NCBI GenBank assembly: GCA_013152385.1
Contig: JAADGL010000027.1
Coordinates: forward strand, 1 to 64,000
DNA: 64,000 bases
Direction: 5' to 3'
From: Acidobacteriota bacterium
GTDB taxonomy: Bacteria > Acidobacteriota > Holophagae > Thermotomaculales > Thermotomaculaceae
How positions within the stretch are numbered: position 1 is the first letter of the stretch; every line of letters starts with the position of its first letter. A model generated the notes under the pieces. That model ran no database searches and had not been told where the DNA came from. It was given only the letters and a program-made list of their open reading frames with translations. Of the stretch, positions 27,376 through 36,970 are shown piece after piece. The translations under genes and the position numbers were made by a program.

Positions 27376-29443
27376 ACGGATAAAATTTCACCTTGAGGGC
27401 CTGGATTGTGCCAGCTGTGCCGCCAGAATTGAAAATTCTTTGAAAAAAGAGGGGTTCCCTTCGGCCTCTGTCAACTTTGTGCGGAAAGAGGTGACACTGG
27501 AGGGCAATATGGAAGCGGCCCGGAAGGTGATTCTCCGGGCAGAGCCGGGGATCCGGGTAACGGACGCATCCGGTGCCGGACAGGTCGCGAAGGGTGAGGA
27601 GTCGTCCGGTTCGCCTGTTGCCATGATTGTCGCAGTTCTGTTTTTTGCCGCCGGCCTGATTTTCCGTTACGGGTTCGGTATAAACAATGTACCCCTGCTC
27701 CTTTTATTCAGCATTGCCTATCTCCTTGCGGGATGGAATGTGTTGAGGCGCGCTTTTCTGAATGTTGTCCGGGGCAATCTTTTTGATGAGAATTTTTTAA
27801 TGACAATTGCCACTTTCGGTGCTTTTGCTATCGGTGAGTTTCCGGAGGCCGCCGGAGTTATGATTTTCTTTATGGTGGGTGAATTTTTTCAGGATCTTGC
27901 GGTGAACCGTTCCAGACGTTCCGTCCGTTCTCTTCTGGCATTGAAAGCCGATTATGCCAATCTTCTCACCGATGGAAAGTCTGTTCGGATCCGTCCCGAA
28001 GACCTCAGGCCCGGAAACCGGATTCTTGTCCGTCCCGGGGAGCGCATTCCGGTGGATGGTGTTGTTGTCAACGGAGCTTCTGCACTGGATACTTCCGCGT
28101 TGACAGGCGAAAGTATGCCACGTGCGGTAAAAGCGGGGGAAGCTGTTCTTTCAGGGTCGGTAAACCTCAACGGATTGCTCACGGTTGAAGTTACAAAAGA
28201 ATTGAAGGAATCCGCCATTGCCAGAATTCTGGAACTGGTGGAGAATGCCACCGCGAGGAAAGCAAAAACAGAACGGTTTATTACCACATTTGCCAGGTAT
28301 TACACGCCTGCTGTGGTGGGGCTGGCTGTTTTGGTGGCACTGGTGCCGCCTCTTTTCTTCGGAGCGGCTTTTTCCGTCTGGATATACCGGGCACTGGTGC
28401 TGCTGGTTATCTCCTGCCCCTGTGCGCTGGTTCTCTCCATCCCCCTGGGCTATTTCGGTGGCATAGGGAAAGCGGCAAAAACCGGAATTCTGGTCAAAGG
28501 TTCCAACTTCCTTGACGCACTTTCCGCCGTGTCTGTGGTGGCAATGGACAAAACCGGGACACTGACAAAGGGGGTGTTCAAAGTAACGGACGTGGTCACA
28601 AAAAACGGGTTCAGCCGGGAAGAGCTGCTGAAAATTTCCGCCCTTGCGGAACTTCATTCCACCCACCCCATTGCGGCTGCCGTCCGGAAGGCCTGGGATG
28701 GTGAAATCAATCCCGCAGAAGTTCTTGAAGTGGAAGAGCAGGCAGGTTCCGGTGTTGTTGTCCGAACTTCGGATATGGAAATTATAGCGGGGAATGATCG
28801 TCTTCTTCATAAGCGGGAAATCAACCATGATACCTGTCATGTGGAAGGTACGGTGGTTCACGTGGCAGTGAACAAAAGCTATGTCGGCTACCTGATTATC
28901 TCGGATGAGATTAAAAACGACAGTGCGGCTTCTGTCCGAAAGCTGAAAGCGCTCGGGGTAAAAAAAGTGGTTATGGTTACCGGAGACAGCCGGGGCGTGG
29001 CGGAGAACATCGCAAAGCAGGCGGGTGTGGATGAGGTTTATGCTGATCTGCTGCCGGAGGACAAGGTGTCCGTTATTGAAAAATTGCAGCAGGAAACCGG
29101 CGGGGGCGCTAAAGTTGCCTTTGTCGGAGACGGAATTAACGATGCGCCTGTACTTGCAATGGCGGATATCGGGATTGCCATGGGAGGCCTTGGCAGTGAT
29201 GCGGCCATTGAAACCGCAGATGTTGTAATCATGGACGATAAACCTTCCAAAGTTGCTGCCGGAATGAAAATCGCACGAAAAACCAGGCGGGTTGTTACCC
29301 AGAATATTGTTCTGGCCCTTGGCGTCAAATTGGTTTTCATTGTTCTGGGTGTTGCCGGAGAAGCCACCATGTGGGAAGCGGTTTTTGCCGATGTCGGTGT
29401 GGCATTGCTGGCGGTTGCCAATGCTCTCCGTATTCTCCGCTGA
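27368..29443 (+). CDS. P1B-type heavy-metal ATPase, Zn/Cd/Pb exporter type
   Basis: A 691-residue pump. The N-terminal heavy-metal domain carries GLDCASCAARIE. The TGES motif (ALTGESMPRA), the SCPCALVLS membrane metal site, the DKTGTLT phosphorylation site, an HP motif (STHPIAAA) and GDGINDAPVLA follow in the usual order. DVGVALLAVANALRIL in the last helix contains the Asp-x-Gly seen in zinc/cadmium exporters. Overlap with the repressor gene and the shared operator indicate metal-induced expression. Zn2+ and Cd2+ are the likely substrates from motif and context; this was not tested. Confidence 0.94.
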   Translation: MDKRIKFHLEGLDCASCAARIENSLKKEGFPSASVNFVRKEVTLEGNMEAARKVILRAEPGIRVTDASGAGQVAKGEESSGSPVAMIVAVLFFAAGLIFRYGFGINNVPLLLLFSIAYLLAGWNVLRRAFLNVVRGNLFDENFLMTIATFGAFAIGEFPEAAGVMIFFMVGEFFQDLAVNRSRRSVRSLLALKADYANLLTDGKSVRIRPEDLRPGNRILVRPGERIPVDGVVVNGASALDTSALTGESMPRAVKAGEAVLSGSVNLNGLLTVEVTKELKESAIARILELVENATARKAKTERFITTFARYYTPAVVGLAVLVALVPPLFFGAAFSVWIYRALVLLVISCPCALVLSIPLGYFGGIGKAAKTGILVKGSNFLDALSAVSVVAMDKTGTLTKGVFKVTDVVTKNGFSREELLKISALAELHSTHPIAAAVRKAWDGEINPAEVLEVEEQAGSGVVVRTSDMEIIAGNDRLLHKREINHDTCHVEGTVVHVAVNKSYVGYLIISDEIKNDSAASVRKLKALGVKKVVMVTGDSRGVAENIAKQAGVDEVYADLLPEDKVSVIEKLQQETGGGAKVAFVGDGINDAPVLAMADIGIAMGGLGSDAAIETADVVIMDDKPSKVAAGMKIARKTRRVVTQNIVLALGVKLVFIVLGVAGEATMWEAVFADVGVALLAVANALRILR

Positions 29444-29485
29444 ATGACGCGGGATTCAGTAAATTTACAAATCGCTTTGTTCCTG

Positions 29486-30499
29486 TCAGCTTTCCCGTTT
29501 TTCTTCTTTTGGGTCGAAGAGGGCGGGGAGGCGGTGATTCAACCAGCTTTCCAGTTTGATGTTTTCAATGAAACCGCAGTGGCCGCCGTGGCCGGTGACG
29601 GAACGGTAGAGAAGGGGATTTTCTCTCAATGCGAGGATGTCTTCCACCGGAATGGCCGGGTCGTCTTTTGCTGCGATGATGAGCACCGGAACCGTGAGTT
29701 TGTCAAAAAAGTCCGGTTTAAGGGTGTAGGTGTTGAAATATTCCGTCACATTGGGGTAGGGACTTTGTTCTTTGATTAACAGCTCGGTAATTGCCATGCA
29801 GCTGGGGAGCGATTTTGCTTCACTGAAATCAAAATCATCCGGAAAAGCTTTTTCTTTTTTATCCATGGAACGAAACCACTTTTTCAGAAAATAGCGCCGC
29901 ATCCATGGAATCCGGTCAATAACTTCCGTGCTTTTTGCCGGATCCATCAGCGGGCTGATTCCCACCACAAGCTTCAGGTTTTGAATGGGTGTTTCTACAC
30001 ATTTCCGTGCGACACGGAGGGCAAAGTTGCCGCCCAGTGAAAAACCGGCAAGGAAAACAGGCTGTCCGGAATGCTGAGCCGCCATTTGGTCTATTGCTTC
30101 AAAAACCTCATTCAGACGGTCGCTTCTGAACGGGTCATGGTTCAGGTGATGGGTATCTCCGTGATCCCTGAAATTGAGGCGGAAAACATTAAAGTGTTTT
30201 TGGAACAGTGCTTCTCCCGTGCAGCGGATGTAGGTGGAATTGACACTGCCCTCCCAGCCGTGGAGGAGAATGGCCAGGCCTTTTTTCCCGGAATCCGGCT
30301 GCGGGCTGTAAAACCCCTGTATGCGGACGCCGCCTGTTACGGTAAGGATGCGTTCTTTGCTGTATTTAATCAGCTGTGAATGACGGGGCAGGCGCAGTTT
30401 TGCACTTGCCAGCATACTTTGCAGGGTAGGTGATTTCAGAAAAAAAGGCGGATTGAATGTGCCGGGATCTGCAATTTCAGCAGGGGAATCAGTTTTCAT
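29486..30499 (-). CDS. Alpha/beta hydrolase, YheT/EMB8-like
   Basis: A 337-residue alpha/beta hydrolase. LLHGWEGS forms the oxyanion region, GFSLGGNFAL carries the nucleophilic serine, and the catalytic Asp and His are probably in AKDDPAIP and TGHGGHCGFIE. The order and the FRDHGDTHHL segment match the YheT/UPF0017 group, whose substrates are mostly unknown lipid or short-chain esters. The ATG at 30499 has AAGGA upstream. It is convergent with the metal ATPase gene and lies 21 bases after the aldehyde dehydrogenase stop, suggesting one operon. Confidence 0.87.
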   Translation of the reverse strand: MKTDSPAEIADPGTFNPPFFLKSPTLQSMLASAKLRLPRHSQLIKYSKERILTVTGGVRIQGFYSPQPDSGKKGLAILLHGWEGSVNSTYIRCTGEALFQKHFNVFRLNFRDHGDTHHLNHDPFRSDRLNEVFEAIDQMAAQHSGQPVFLAGFSLGGNFALRVARKCVETPIQNLKLVVGISPLMDPAKSTEVIDRIPWMRRYFLKKWFRSMDKKEKAFPDDFDFSEAKSLPSCMAITELLIKEQSPYPNVTEYFNTYTLKPDFFDKLTVPVLIIAAKDDPAIPVEDILALRENPLLYRSVTGHGGHCGFIENIKLESWLNHRLPALFDPKEEKRES

Positions 30500-30520
30500 T
30501 ATCAATTGTCCTTTTTTCGG

Positions 30521-32092
30521 TTATTTTCGGAACATCCGGGGCAATGCCTTGATTGCCTTTATCATTCCGGACAGCCGGTTTCCGGCTCCTTTGCCGTAGA
30601 GTGCTGTTGTCAGTCCGGCCAGCCCGTCATACACCTTTCTGCCGTACGGATGCCACCAGAGGTTTTTTCTGACACCGGGCAGCCAGTCGTCCACAATTGT
30701 CTGGGGCCGGGTCATTTCGTTGAATCCGAGTTCTCCGTGGCTTCGGCCGATTCCCGATTCTTTGAATCCGCCCCAGGATGTTTCCGGAACACCGTGGCTC
30801 ATCAGGTGGTCGTTGATGGTAACCGCTCCGGCCTCAATCCGCTCTGCCAGTTTCCGGGCCTTTTTCCGGTTTTTTGACCAGACGGAGCCGGTGAGGCCCA
30901 GGTTGGAGTCGTTGGCCATCTGTACCGCGGTTTCCATATCGGAAACCTTCATGACTCCGATTACCGGCCCGAATGTTTCCTCCCGCATGACTTTCATATC
31001 CCGGGTGACATTTGTCAGAACCAGTGCGGGGTGAAACTGTCCCACAGTTCCCTCCGGCGGTTCGGGAGATTTTGCGAAAATATTTGCTCCGTGCGCCAGC
31101 GCATCTTCAACATGTGCTTTTACAACCTCCACCTGGGCCGCTGTAGTCATGCCGCCGAGGTCGCAGTCCGGGTTCAGGTTGTTTCCGGGGCGTAAAGCTT
31201 CTGTTCGCTGTTTCAGCTCTTTCATGAATGTGTCGTAAACGGCTTCGTGTACATAAATGCGTTCCACACCGCCGCAGGACTGCCCGGCGTTGGAGAATCC
31301 CGCCCATACCGCGCCTGCTGCCGCCCGGACAGGGTCTGCGTCTTCACAGACCAGCATGGCGTCATTTCCGCCGAGTTCCAGGTTTACCGGAGTCAGGGTT
31401 TCCGCCGCCATTGCCATCAGCCGTTTTCCCACCGGTACGGAGCCTGTAAAAAACAGTTTGTCCACTCCGTTTTTCAGGAACCCTTCCCCCGCCACACGGC
31501 CCGGGAGGTTCAGGTAATGAAAAATCCCGTCCGGAAGGCCGGCGGATTCAATCACCGATTTCAGCGCCAGGCCGGTAAATTGAGTTTCTGTTGCCACTTT
31601 CAGAATAACGGCATTTCCTGCCAGCAGCCCCATGACAACTTCTGAAAAAGGAATTGAAAACGGGTAATTCCAGGGGGAAATAATGCCGATAACACCGTAT
31701 GGAACCCGAAAAACCCGTGAACGTTTATTTACAAGGGCAATGGAACCGAATCCCGGCCTTTTGGCTTTCAAAAATGACGGTGCTTTGCGGCAATAGTAAT
31801 GAACAGCAATTGCACCGGCCATAATTTCGGCAGCCATTGCGTCCACAACGGTTTTCCCGTTGTCTTTGGCGATAATTTCCGACAATTCTTCCGCCTGGCT
31901 GACGATGGTATCCTGAATTCTGCGGATATGACGTACCCGGTCCTTCACCGGGAGTGCCGCCCATCCGGGTTGAGCCTTCCGTGCCGAAGCAATGGCTGTT
32001 TTCAGGTCATCAACAGTGTGCAGGGGAGATTCGCCCAGTAATTCTCCGGTTGCGGGATTGATGCACGCCGTCTGTTTTGGATCAGGGGACAT
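30521..32092 (-). CDS. NAD(P)-dependent aldehyde dehydrogenase
   Basis: A 523-residue aldehyde dehydrogenase with ISPWNYPFSIPF (cofactor region), the glutamate in VNLELGGNDAMLV, and the nucleophilic Cys in NAGQSCGGVERIYV. The C terminus extends about 40 residues beyond a typical short ALDH and is hydrophobic and basic, as in some fatty-aldehyde or succinate-semialdehyde-like enzymes. The substrate is not clear from the sequence. The ATG at 32092 follows GGAGG. Confidence 0.93.
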   Translation of the reverse strand: MSPDPKQTACINPATGELLGESPLHTVDDLKTAIASARKAQPGWAALPVKDRVRHIRRIQDTIVSQAEELSEIIAKDNGKTVVDAMAAEIMAGAIAVHYYCRKAPSFLKAKRPGFGSIALVNKRSRVFRVPYGVIGIISPWNYPFSIPFSEVVMGLLAGNAVILKVATETQFTGLALKSVIESAGLPDGIFHYLNLPGRVAGEGFLKNGVDKLFFTGSVPVGKRLMAMAAETLTPVNLELGGNDAMLVCEDADPVRAAAGAVWAGFSNAGQSCGGVERIYVHEAVYDTFMKELKQRTEALRPGNNLNPDCDLGGMTTAAQVEVVKAHVEDALAHGANIFAKSPEPPEGTVGQFHPALVLTNVTRDMKVMREETFGPVIGVMKVSDMETAVQMANDSNLGLTGSVWSKNRKKARKLAERIEAGAVTINDHLMSHGVPETSWGGFKESGIGRSHGELGFNEMTRPQTIVDDWLPGVRKNLWWHPYGRKVYDGLAGLTTALYGKGAGNRLSGMIKAIKALPRMFRK

Positions 32093-32177
32093 TTTTCCCT
32101 CCTGTCAATCCTGTATGTTCCGTTTATCATACCCTTTTCCCTGTTCATGGTCAAATTGTGCGGGGTATTTTGTGCGG

Positions 32178-32834
32178 TCACGCATGCAGGACATAACGGA
32201 ACATCAGCATGAAATGGCAGGCACTTCCCGCAATGACAAAAAGGTGCCAGATTTCATGGAACCCGAATTTTCCCGGCCATGGATCCGGTTTTTTCAGGGC
32301 GTAGATGACAGCTCCGACGGTATAAAATGCGCCGCCGGTCGCAAGCCAGAACAAGCCTTCCGGGGTCAGTACTCTGATAATGGGGTAGATGGCCACAATG
32401 CACACCCAGCCCATGAGAAGATAGATGGATGTGGAAATCCAGCGGGGGGCTTCCAGCCAGAAAAGAGAGATGAAAATCCCTGCAAACGCCAGGCTCCAGA
32501 CGACACCGAAAATACTCCACCCCCAGCCGCCCCTGAGCGCAACGAGGCAGATCGGGGTGTAGGTGCCGGCAATGAGCATGTAAATCATCACATGATCCAG
32601 TGTCCGGAGAATTTTCTGGCCCTGTTCGGAGAGAGGCAGCAGGTGATAGAGGGCGCTTGCTGTGTAGAGCAGTACCATGGATGTGCCGTAGATCGCGAAT
32701 GAAACCACGTGCCAGGCGGTGGCGTGGAGAGCGGCCAGAGTGACCAGTACGGACAGTGCCGCAACAGATAAAAACGCACCGAAAAGGTGGGATAGTCCAC
32801 TGAAAGGGTCTTTTAGTTTTTTGAATACGTGCAT
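32178..32834 (-). CDS. PAQR/hemolysin III family membrane protein
   Basis: A 218-residue protein with seven predicted membrane helices and the family's metal-site pattern: SALYHLLP, LDHVMIYMLIAGTYTP and HEIWHLFVIAGSACHF. Relatives include YqfA and hemolysin III; some act as zinc-dependent lipid hydrolases. I chose the ATG at 32834, with CCGGAGG eight bases upstream. A longer frame up to 32951 has no ribosome site. The small membrane protein gene starts 150 bases away on the other strand. Confidence 0.9.
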   Translation of the reverse strand: MHVFKKLKDPFSGLSHLFGAFLSVAALSVLVTLAALHATAWHVVSFAIYGTSMVLLYTASALYHLLPLSEQGQKILRTLDHVMIYMLIAGTYTPICLVALRGGWGWSIFGVVWSLAFAGIFISLFWLEAPRWISTSIYLLMGWVCIVAIYPIIRVLTPEGLFWLATGGAFYTVGAVIYALKKPDPWPGKFGFHEIWHLFVIAGSACHFMLMFRYVLHA

Positions 32835-32983
32835 AGATGCCTCCGGGAAATATTGGCCTTTTGCCCATCTCGTTCGATTCAAAATATCATGGGCGGGGAA
32901 AGGCATCAATCTTTTTAAAAAAGAAAAGATTGTGTTGTAAAGGGGATTCACATGGCATATATTTAGAAAGTAGGGAGCTTAAC

Positions 32984-33259
32984 ATGTTTCAGGAGAGCGA
33001 AGTTGTCAATCTGATCCTCGCGCTTTTAATTGTGGTCCTTTTTCTGATTTTTTCAAGGGGCTACCGCCGCCCCCGTTTTCCGTTTTTGTATCTTGGCTTT
33101 TTCTTTATGCTTCTGGCCTACATCTTTGCTGTTGCAGAAGGGGTGCTGTTCCCGGTGTTTTTTACCCTTGCAGAGCATTTCTGTCATGCGGTTTCCGGGC
33201 TTTTTTTTCTTCTCGGATGCTTGAAGATGGTGCGGAAATGGGAGGATTCGGATGGCTGA
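32984..33259 (+). CDS. Small three-helix membrane protein upstream of a hybrid kinase
   Basis: A 91-residue protein, mostly hydrophobic, with three likely membrane helices and an EHFCHAVSG segment. I do not recognise a named family. It overlaps the hybrid kinase gene by eight bases. Its layout parallels the N-terminal three-helix part of that kinase, including an acidic-aromatic stretch (EHFCHA versus EDFAQI), which suggests an ancient duplication or a two-part membrane sensor. TAGGGAG lies upstream of the ATG. Confidence 0.7.
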   Translation: MFQESEVVNLILALLIVVLFLIFSRGYRRPRFPFLYLGFFFMLLAYIFAVAEGVLFPVFFTLAEHFCHAVSGLFFLLGCLKMVRKWEDSDG

Positions 33260-35468
33260 CCATATTATTGCCATTTTTGATGTGATTTCTTTTTTTGCTT
33301 TTCTTTCCGCTTTCCTTGTTCTTTTCCGGGTACCTCGGAAAAGAATGGGTCGTTCGACCCGGGCCTTTCTTCAGGCCGCGCTCTTTATCTATGTTTTTGT
33401 CGGTTTTTCCAACACACTGCAATATAGTGGAATCACTGCGGCCCTGGATCCCTATGAGGATTTTGCGCAAATTGTTTTTCCCCTTCTTTTCCTGTTTTTT
33501 GTTTATTCCACGATGTTGAGGAGCGAGGTGGGCCTTCGTCTCATCAGTGAAAAACAGTTTGTCCAATCCATAGACCGGGCTGAAAAACGCTTTCGCCTTT
33601 TCACCGAACAGAGCCCGGCCGTGGTTTTTATTGTGGATGTGGATGGCAGGCATATCTATGCCAACCGAAGATGCAGGGAATTAAATGGAATCTCTGTTGG
33701 GAATGGGAATATTCCGAAGTGGCCGGATGAAGTGATGGATACCCTTCGTCGCCACAATCAGCTTGCCCTTGAAGAAGGCAAATGGGAGGGGCGGGAGCAA
33801 ATACCGGACGGGCATGGCAGGATTCATACGTATCAGGTGACAAAATTCAGAATTCAAGAGGAAGACGGGACGGTTTTCATTGGCGGTATTGCACTGGATG
33901 TTACGGAATATCAGGCACTTCTCGAGGAACAGCGCCAGTTGGCATCCATTATTGAGCAGTTGGGAGAGGGCGTGATGGTGACGGATTCGGACGGTGAGAT
34001 TATTTTTGTCAACCGGGCGTATGAGCAGATGACCGGTTACCCTCTGGAAGAACTTATCGGGAAAAATCCGCGGATTCTGAAAAGCGGGAAGCAGGATATG
34101 GAATTTTACCGAAAACTGTGGGGTACCATTACTTCAGGGAAAACCTGGCAGGGAAAGCTGATAAATAAAAGAAAAGACGGTAAGTTGTATCATGAACAGG
34201 CGACGGTTTTTCCCGTCAGCGGTAAAGGCGGGAATATTCAGTATTTTGCGGCGGTGAAAAGAGATATTACGCACGAAATTAAAATGGAAGAAAACCTGCG
34301 CCAATCCCAGAAAATGGAAACCATCGGCCAGCTTGTGGGGGGAATTGCCCATGATTTTAATAACATTCTCACCGCAATCAACGGATATTCCGAACTGGCA
34401 ATCTCAAACCTGGAGCCCGGAAGCAAAGCCCGGAGCCATATGGAACGGGTACGCGATGCCGGGGAACGGGCCGCGGCTTTAACCAAAAAACTTCTTGGTT
34501 TCGGCCGAAAACAGATGATTCAGCCTAAAGTACTGGATATTTCCGAAATAGTACGGCGGTTTCAGCCCATTGTCAGGCGTTTGATCGGAGAGGACATAGA
34601 GCTGGTGCTGAAACTTGGAGAGGATCTGCCGCCTATTTTTGCGGATCCGGCACAGATTGAACAGATATTGATGAATCTTCTGGTCAATGCCAGGGATGCA
34701 ATCAATGAAAACAGGGAGAGTGGAGAACGTAGAATTGTTATTGAAGCCAGTGAACTGTATCTGGATGAAGCCTACGTTAAACATCATGTGGGCGCATCTG
34801 TCGGTCCCCACATTCTGTTAAATGTTACAGACACCGGCAAGGGAATTCCGGAGGACCTTCAGTTGCGGATTTTTGAGCCCTTTTTCACCACAAAAAAGGT
34901 TGGTACAGGTACCGGATTGGGACTGGCAACTATTCTGGGAATCATAAAGCAGAACAATGGTTCGATTTTTGTGTACAGCGAAGAGGGCGGCGGGACGACG
35001 TTCAAAGTGTACTGGCCCATTTACAAGGCGGAAGATTCGGTCGGTGAACTTCGGAGAAAAGTTCTTATGGATAACCATGTGGTCAATGGAGAAGGCGTGA
35101 TTCTTGTGGTGGAAGACGAGGAAGATGTCCGTGCCATTGCGGTGGCGGTTCTGAAGAGTGCCGGGTATACGCTGTTGGAAGCGGAATCGGCGGAATCGGC
35201 TCTTGAAATGATGAAAAGCTACGAAGGGCCGCTGGATTTACTGTTTACAGACATTGTGATGCCGGGGATGAACGGAATGGAATTAGCTGAAAAATTGTCA
35301 GAACTGCGTCCCGGAATCAAGAAACTCTATGCTTCCGGTTATTCTGAAGAAGTGTTGGAACAAAAAGGCCTCCACGGAGTCAACGGCTCGCTGCTATTGA
35401 AACCGTACAGCAGAGGAGAGTTGACCCGGAGAATCAGCGATTTGCTGAATAAAAGCAGATCAGTTTAA
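33252..35468 (+). CDS. Hybrid sensor histidine kinase: three membrane helices, PAS, PAS, HisKA, HATPase, receiver
   Basis: A 738-residue kinase. Membrane helices occupy residues 5-95. The first PAS domain starts near 105 (FRLFTEQSPAVVFIVDVDG) and the second near 225 (LGEGVMVTDSDGEIIFVN). The phospho-accepting His is H367 in GGIAHDFNNILTAI. Next come the ATPase (NLLVNARDAI, DTGKGIPE, GTGLGLAT) and a C-terminal receiver with the phosphorylatable D667 in LLFTDIVMPGMNG. The nitrogen-type HDFNN box is common in hybrid kinases. The signal and output protein are unknown, and no response regulator is adjacent. Confidence 0.95.
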   Translation: MADHIIAIFDVISFFAFLSAFLVLFRVPRKRMGRSTRAFLQAALFIYVFVGFSNTLQYSGITAALDPYEDFAQIVFPLLFLFFVYSTMLRSEVGLRLISEKQFVQSIDRAEKRFRLFTEQSPAVVFIVDVDGRHIYANRRCRELNGISVGNGNIPKWPDEVMDTLRRHNQLALEEGKWEGREQIPDGHGRIHTYQVTKFRIQEEDGTVFIGGIALDVTEYQALLEEQRQLASIIEQLGEGVMVTDSDGEIIFVNRAYEQMTGYPLEELIGKNPRILKSGKQDMEFYRKLWGTITSGKTWQGKLINKRKDGKLYHEQATVFPVSGKGGNIQYFAAVKRDITHEIKMEENLRQSQKMETIGQLVGGIAHDFNNILTAINGYSELAISNLEPGSKARSHMERVRDAGERAAALTKKLLGFGRKQMIQPKVLDISEIVRRFQPIVRRLIGEDIELVLKLGEDLPPIFADPAQIEQILMNLLVNARDAINENRESGERRIVIEASELYLDEAYVKHHVGASVGPHILLNVTDTGKGIPEDLQLRIFEPFFTTKKVGTGTGLGLATILGIIKQNNGSIFVYSEEGGGTTFKVYWPIYKAEDSVGELRRKVLMDNHVVNGEGVILVVEDEEDVRAIAVAVLKSAGYTLLEAESAESALEMMKSYEGPLDLLFTDIVMPGMNGMELAEKLSELRPGIKKLYASGYSEEVLEQKGLHGVNGSLLLKPYSRGELTRRISDLLNKSRSV

Positions 35469-35609
35469 CCAGAGAACGGGGAAGGGCAGTACATTCTTTT
35501 TCGGGTCTCGCCTGTCTCCGTGCGGTGCAGCACGCCGCAGGCTGAATCCCGCCATTTTCCGCAAGTTACGGGCCATTTGTCCAAAATCCATTTTTTGTCC
35601 ACGGCGATA

Positions 35610-35972
35610 CTAAATTCGTATGTTACTGGGTGTTTTTCCCGTATGTTTCCGGAACCTGGCATAGTGTTTTGCAGTTGTCGAAGCAAATTTTCGGATTATC
35701 TGTTCCAGGTCGGAATTTTCCATAATTTCCCGGAATAACCGGTCGTTTTGAAGCCGCGGGCTGAGTTTGTATCCGCTGTCGCTGTCGGGGTCAAACCGGA
35801 TATCGTCCTCTGTCAGGGGAAGGCCGCCGCTCAGGGCTTTGTGGAGCAGTTTTATTACAGTTTGGGAGAAGAAATTTTGCAGGTCAATTACGCCTTCCGC
35901 GTGATTAATCTTCTCTCTGAATTCAGGGATCAGTTCTTTTTCGGTTGAGGTAAAGGACATCTGTCTTGTCAT
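35610..35972 (-). CDS. Hypothetical protein
   Basis: A 120-residue soluble protein that I do not recognise. It has a charged N terminus, a helix-rich middle (AEGVIDLQNFFSQTVIKLL) and a basic C terminus. Its ATG is preceded by GAGGAGGCGG at good spacing, and the composition is protein-like, so it is probably real. It stands alone between the hybrid kinase (opposite strand) and the short-chain dehydrogenase. No function is proposed. Confidence 0.65.
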   Translation of the reverse strand: MTRQMSFTSTEKELIPEFREKINHAEGVIDLQNFFSQTVIKLLHKALSGGLPLTEDDIRFDPDSDSGYKLSPRLQNDRLFREIMENSDLEQIIRKFASTTAKHYARFRKHTGKTPSNIRI

Positions 35973-36074
35973 ACCGCCTCCTCATGGGAATTTTCCCGTT
36001 TTTGTTGTTGACCGCCATTTTCATTTCAAAATATAGGGCTCTGCGGCGGAATTCGCAAGACTTTGTCCACAGTT

Positions 36075-36822
36075 CTAAATTTTCCAGTTTTTTTTCATGA
36101 GATTATCATAGTATCCGGGGAAAACATGCCGCAGCAATGAAAGAATCCGGTACCAGCCGGGGTAAACAAGTTGACGTTTTTTACGGAGAAAGGCATGGAA
36201 CGTGGCCCGGGCGAGTTTTTCCGCTGATCCGGCAAAGGGAGTTTCCGGGGGTGTCATGGCGCCGAGGGCCCGGCTGGAAAAACCGGTGTTGATGCGCCCC
36301 GGCAACACGTTGAGAAGATGGATTCCGCTGTCTGCCAGTTCTGCCCGGAAAGTGTCTGAAAATGCGTTCAGCGCGTTCTTTGAGGCACAGTAGGCGCCCA
36401 TGTAAGGGACAGGGAGAAAACCGGCTGCGGATGAGACTGTGATGACGGTTCCGCCGGTTGTTTTTAATGCCGGCAGCAGAAGTTTCGCCATTTCCACCGG
36501 GGCGAAAAAGTTCAGTTCCATAAGGGTGCGGAGTTCATTTAAATCCATCGTTTCCCAGCCTTCATAGAGGCCGATACCGGCATTGAGTATCAGTGCGTTT
36601 ACATGGTCTGTGAGGCTGCTGATATTTTCAATAAGTGCGGGAAGTGTGTCCGGTTTTGTTAAATCGGCGGCAATATGCTGTCCCATGGGGGCTTTCGGCT
36701 TGTGGCGGGAAATCCCGATGATTTTAAAACCGTTTTCCGAAAAAACCCGGCCGGGCAAATGCCCGGCCGAAACCGCCGGTAACTCCGGTGATAACAGCGA
36801 CTGGGCCGGCTGTTGCTGCCAT
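36075..36822 (-). pseudogene. Short-chain dehydrogenase/reductase interrupted by a +1 frameshift
   Basis: A GAGGAGG-preceded ATG at 36822 opens a frame with the NAD(P)-binding motif VITGVTGGFGRAFAR, but it stops near 36724. The rest of a normal SDR continues in another frame from GRVFSENGFKIIGISR, with NAG, SSAAGF and the active-site YCASK. The two parts join if one base is removed near 36750, inside the GC-rich palindrome around GCCCGGCCGGG. The repaired product would be about 248 residues, typical for SDRs. This could be a real mutation, a sequencing error or, less likely, recoding. Substrate unknown. Confidence 0.8.
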
Positions 36823-36970
36823 AGCCTTTCCTCCTCACTGAAAGCTTTCTTTCTGCACACTAACAGAGTTTACCGTGAGCAGTCAAGGAGGAGGTAAGAT
36901 TAAGACTGAGTAAAGACAGGGTAAAAGCAGAAGATTTTCTTTGCGAATTTATCCGGGCTTAAACTTTCCT

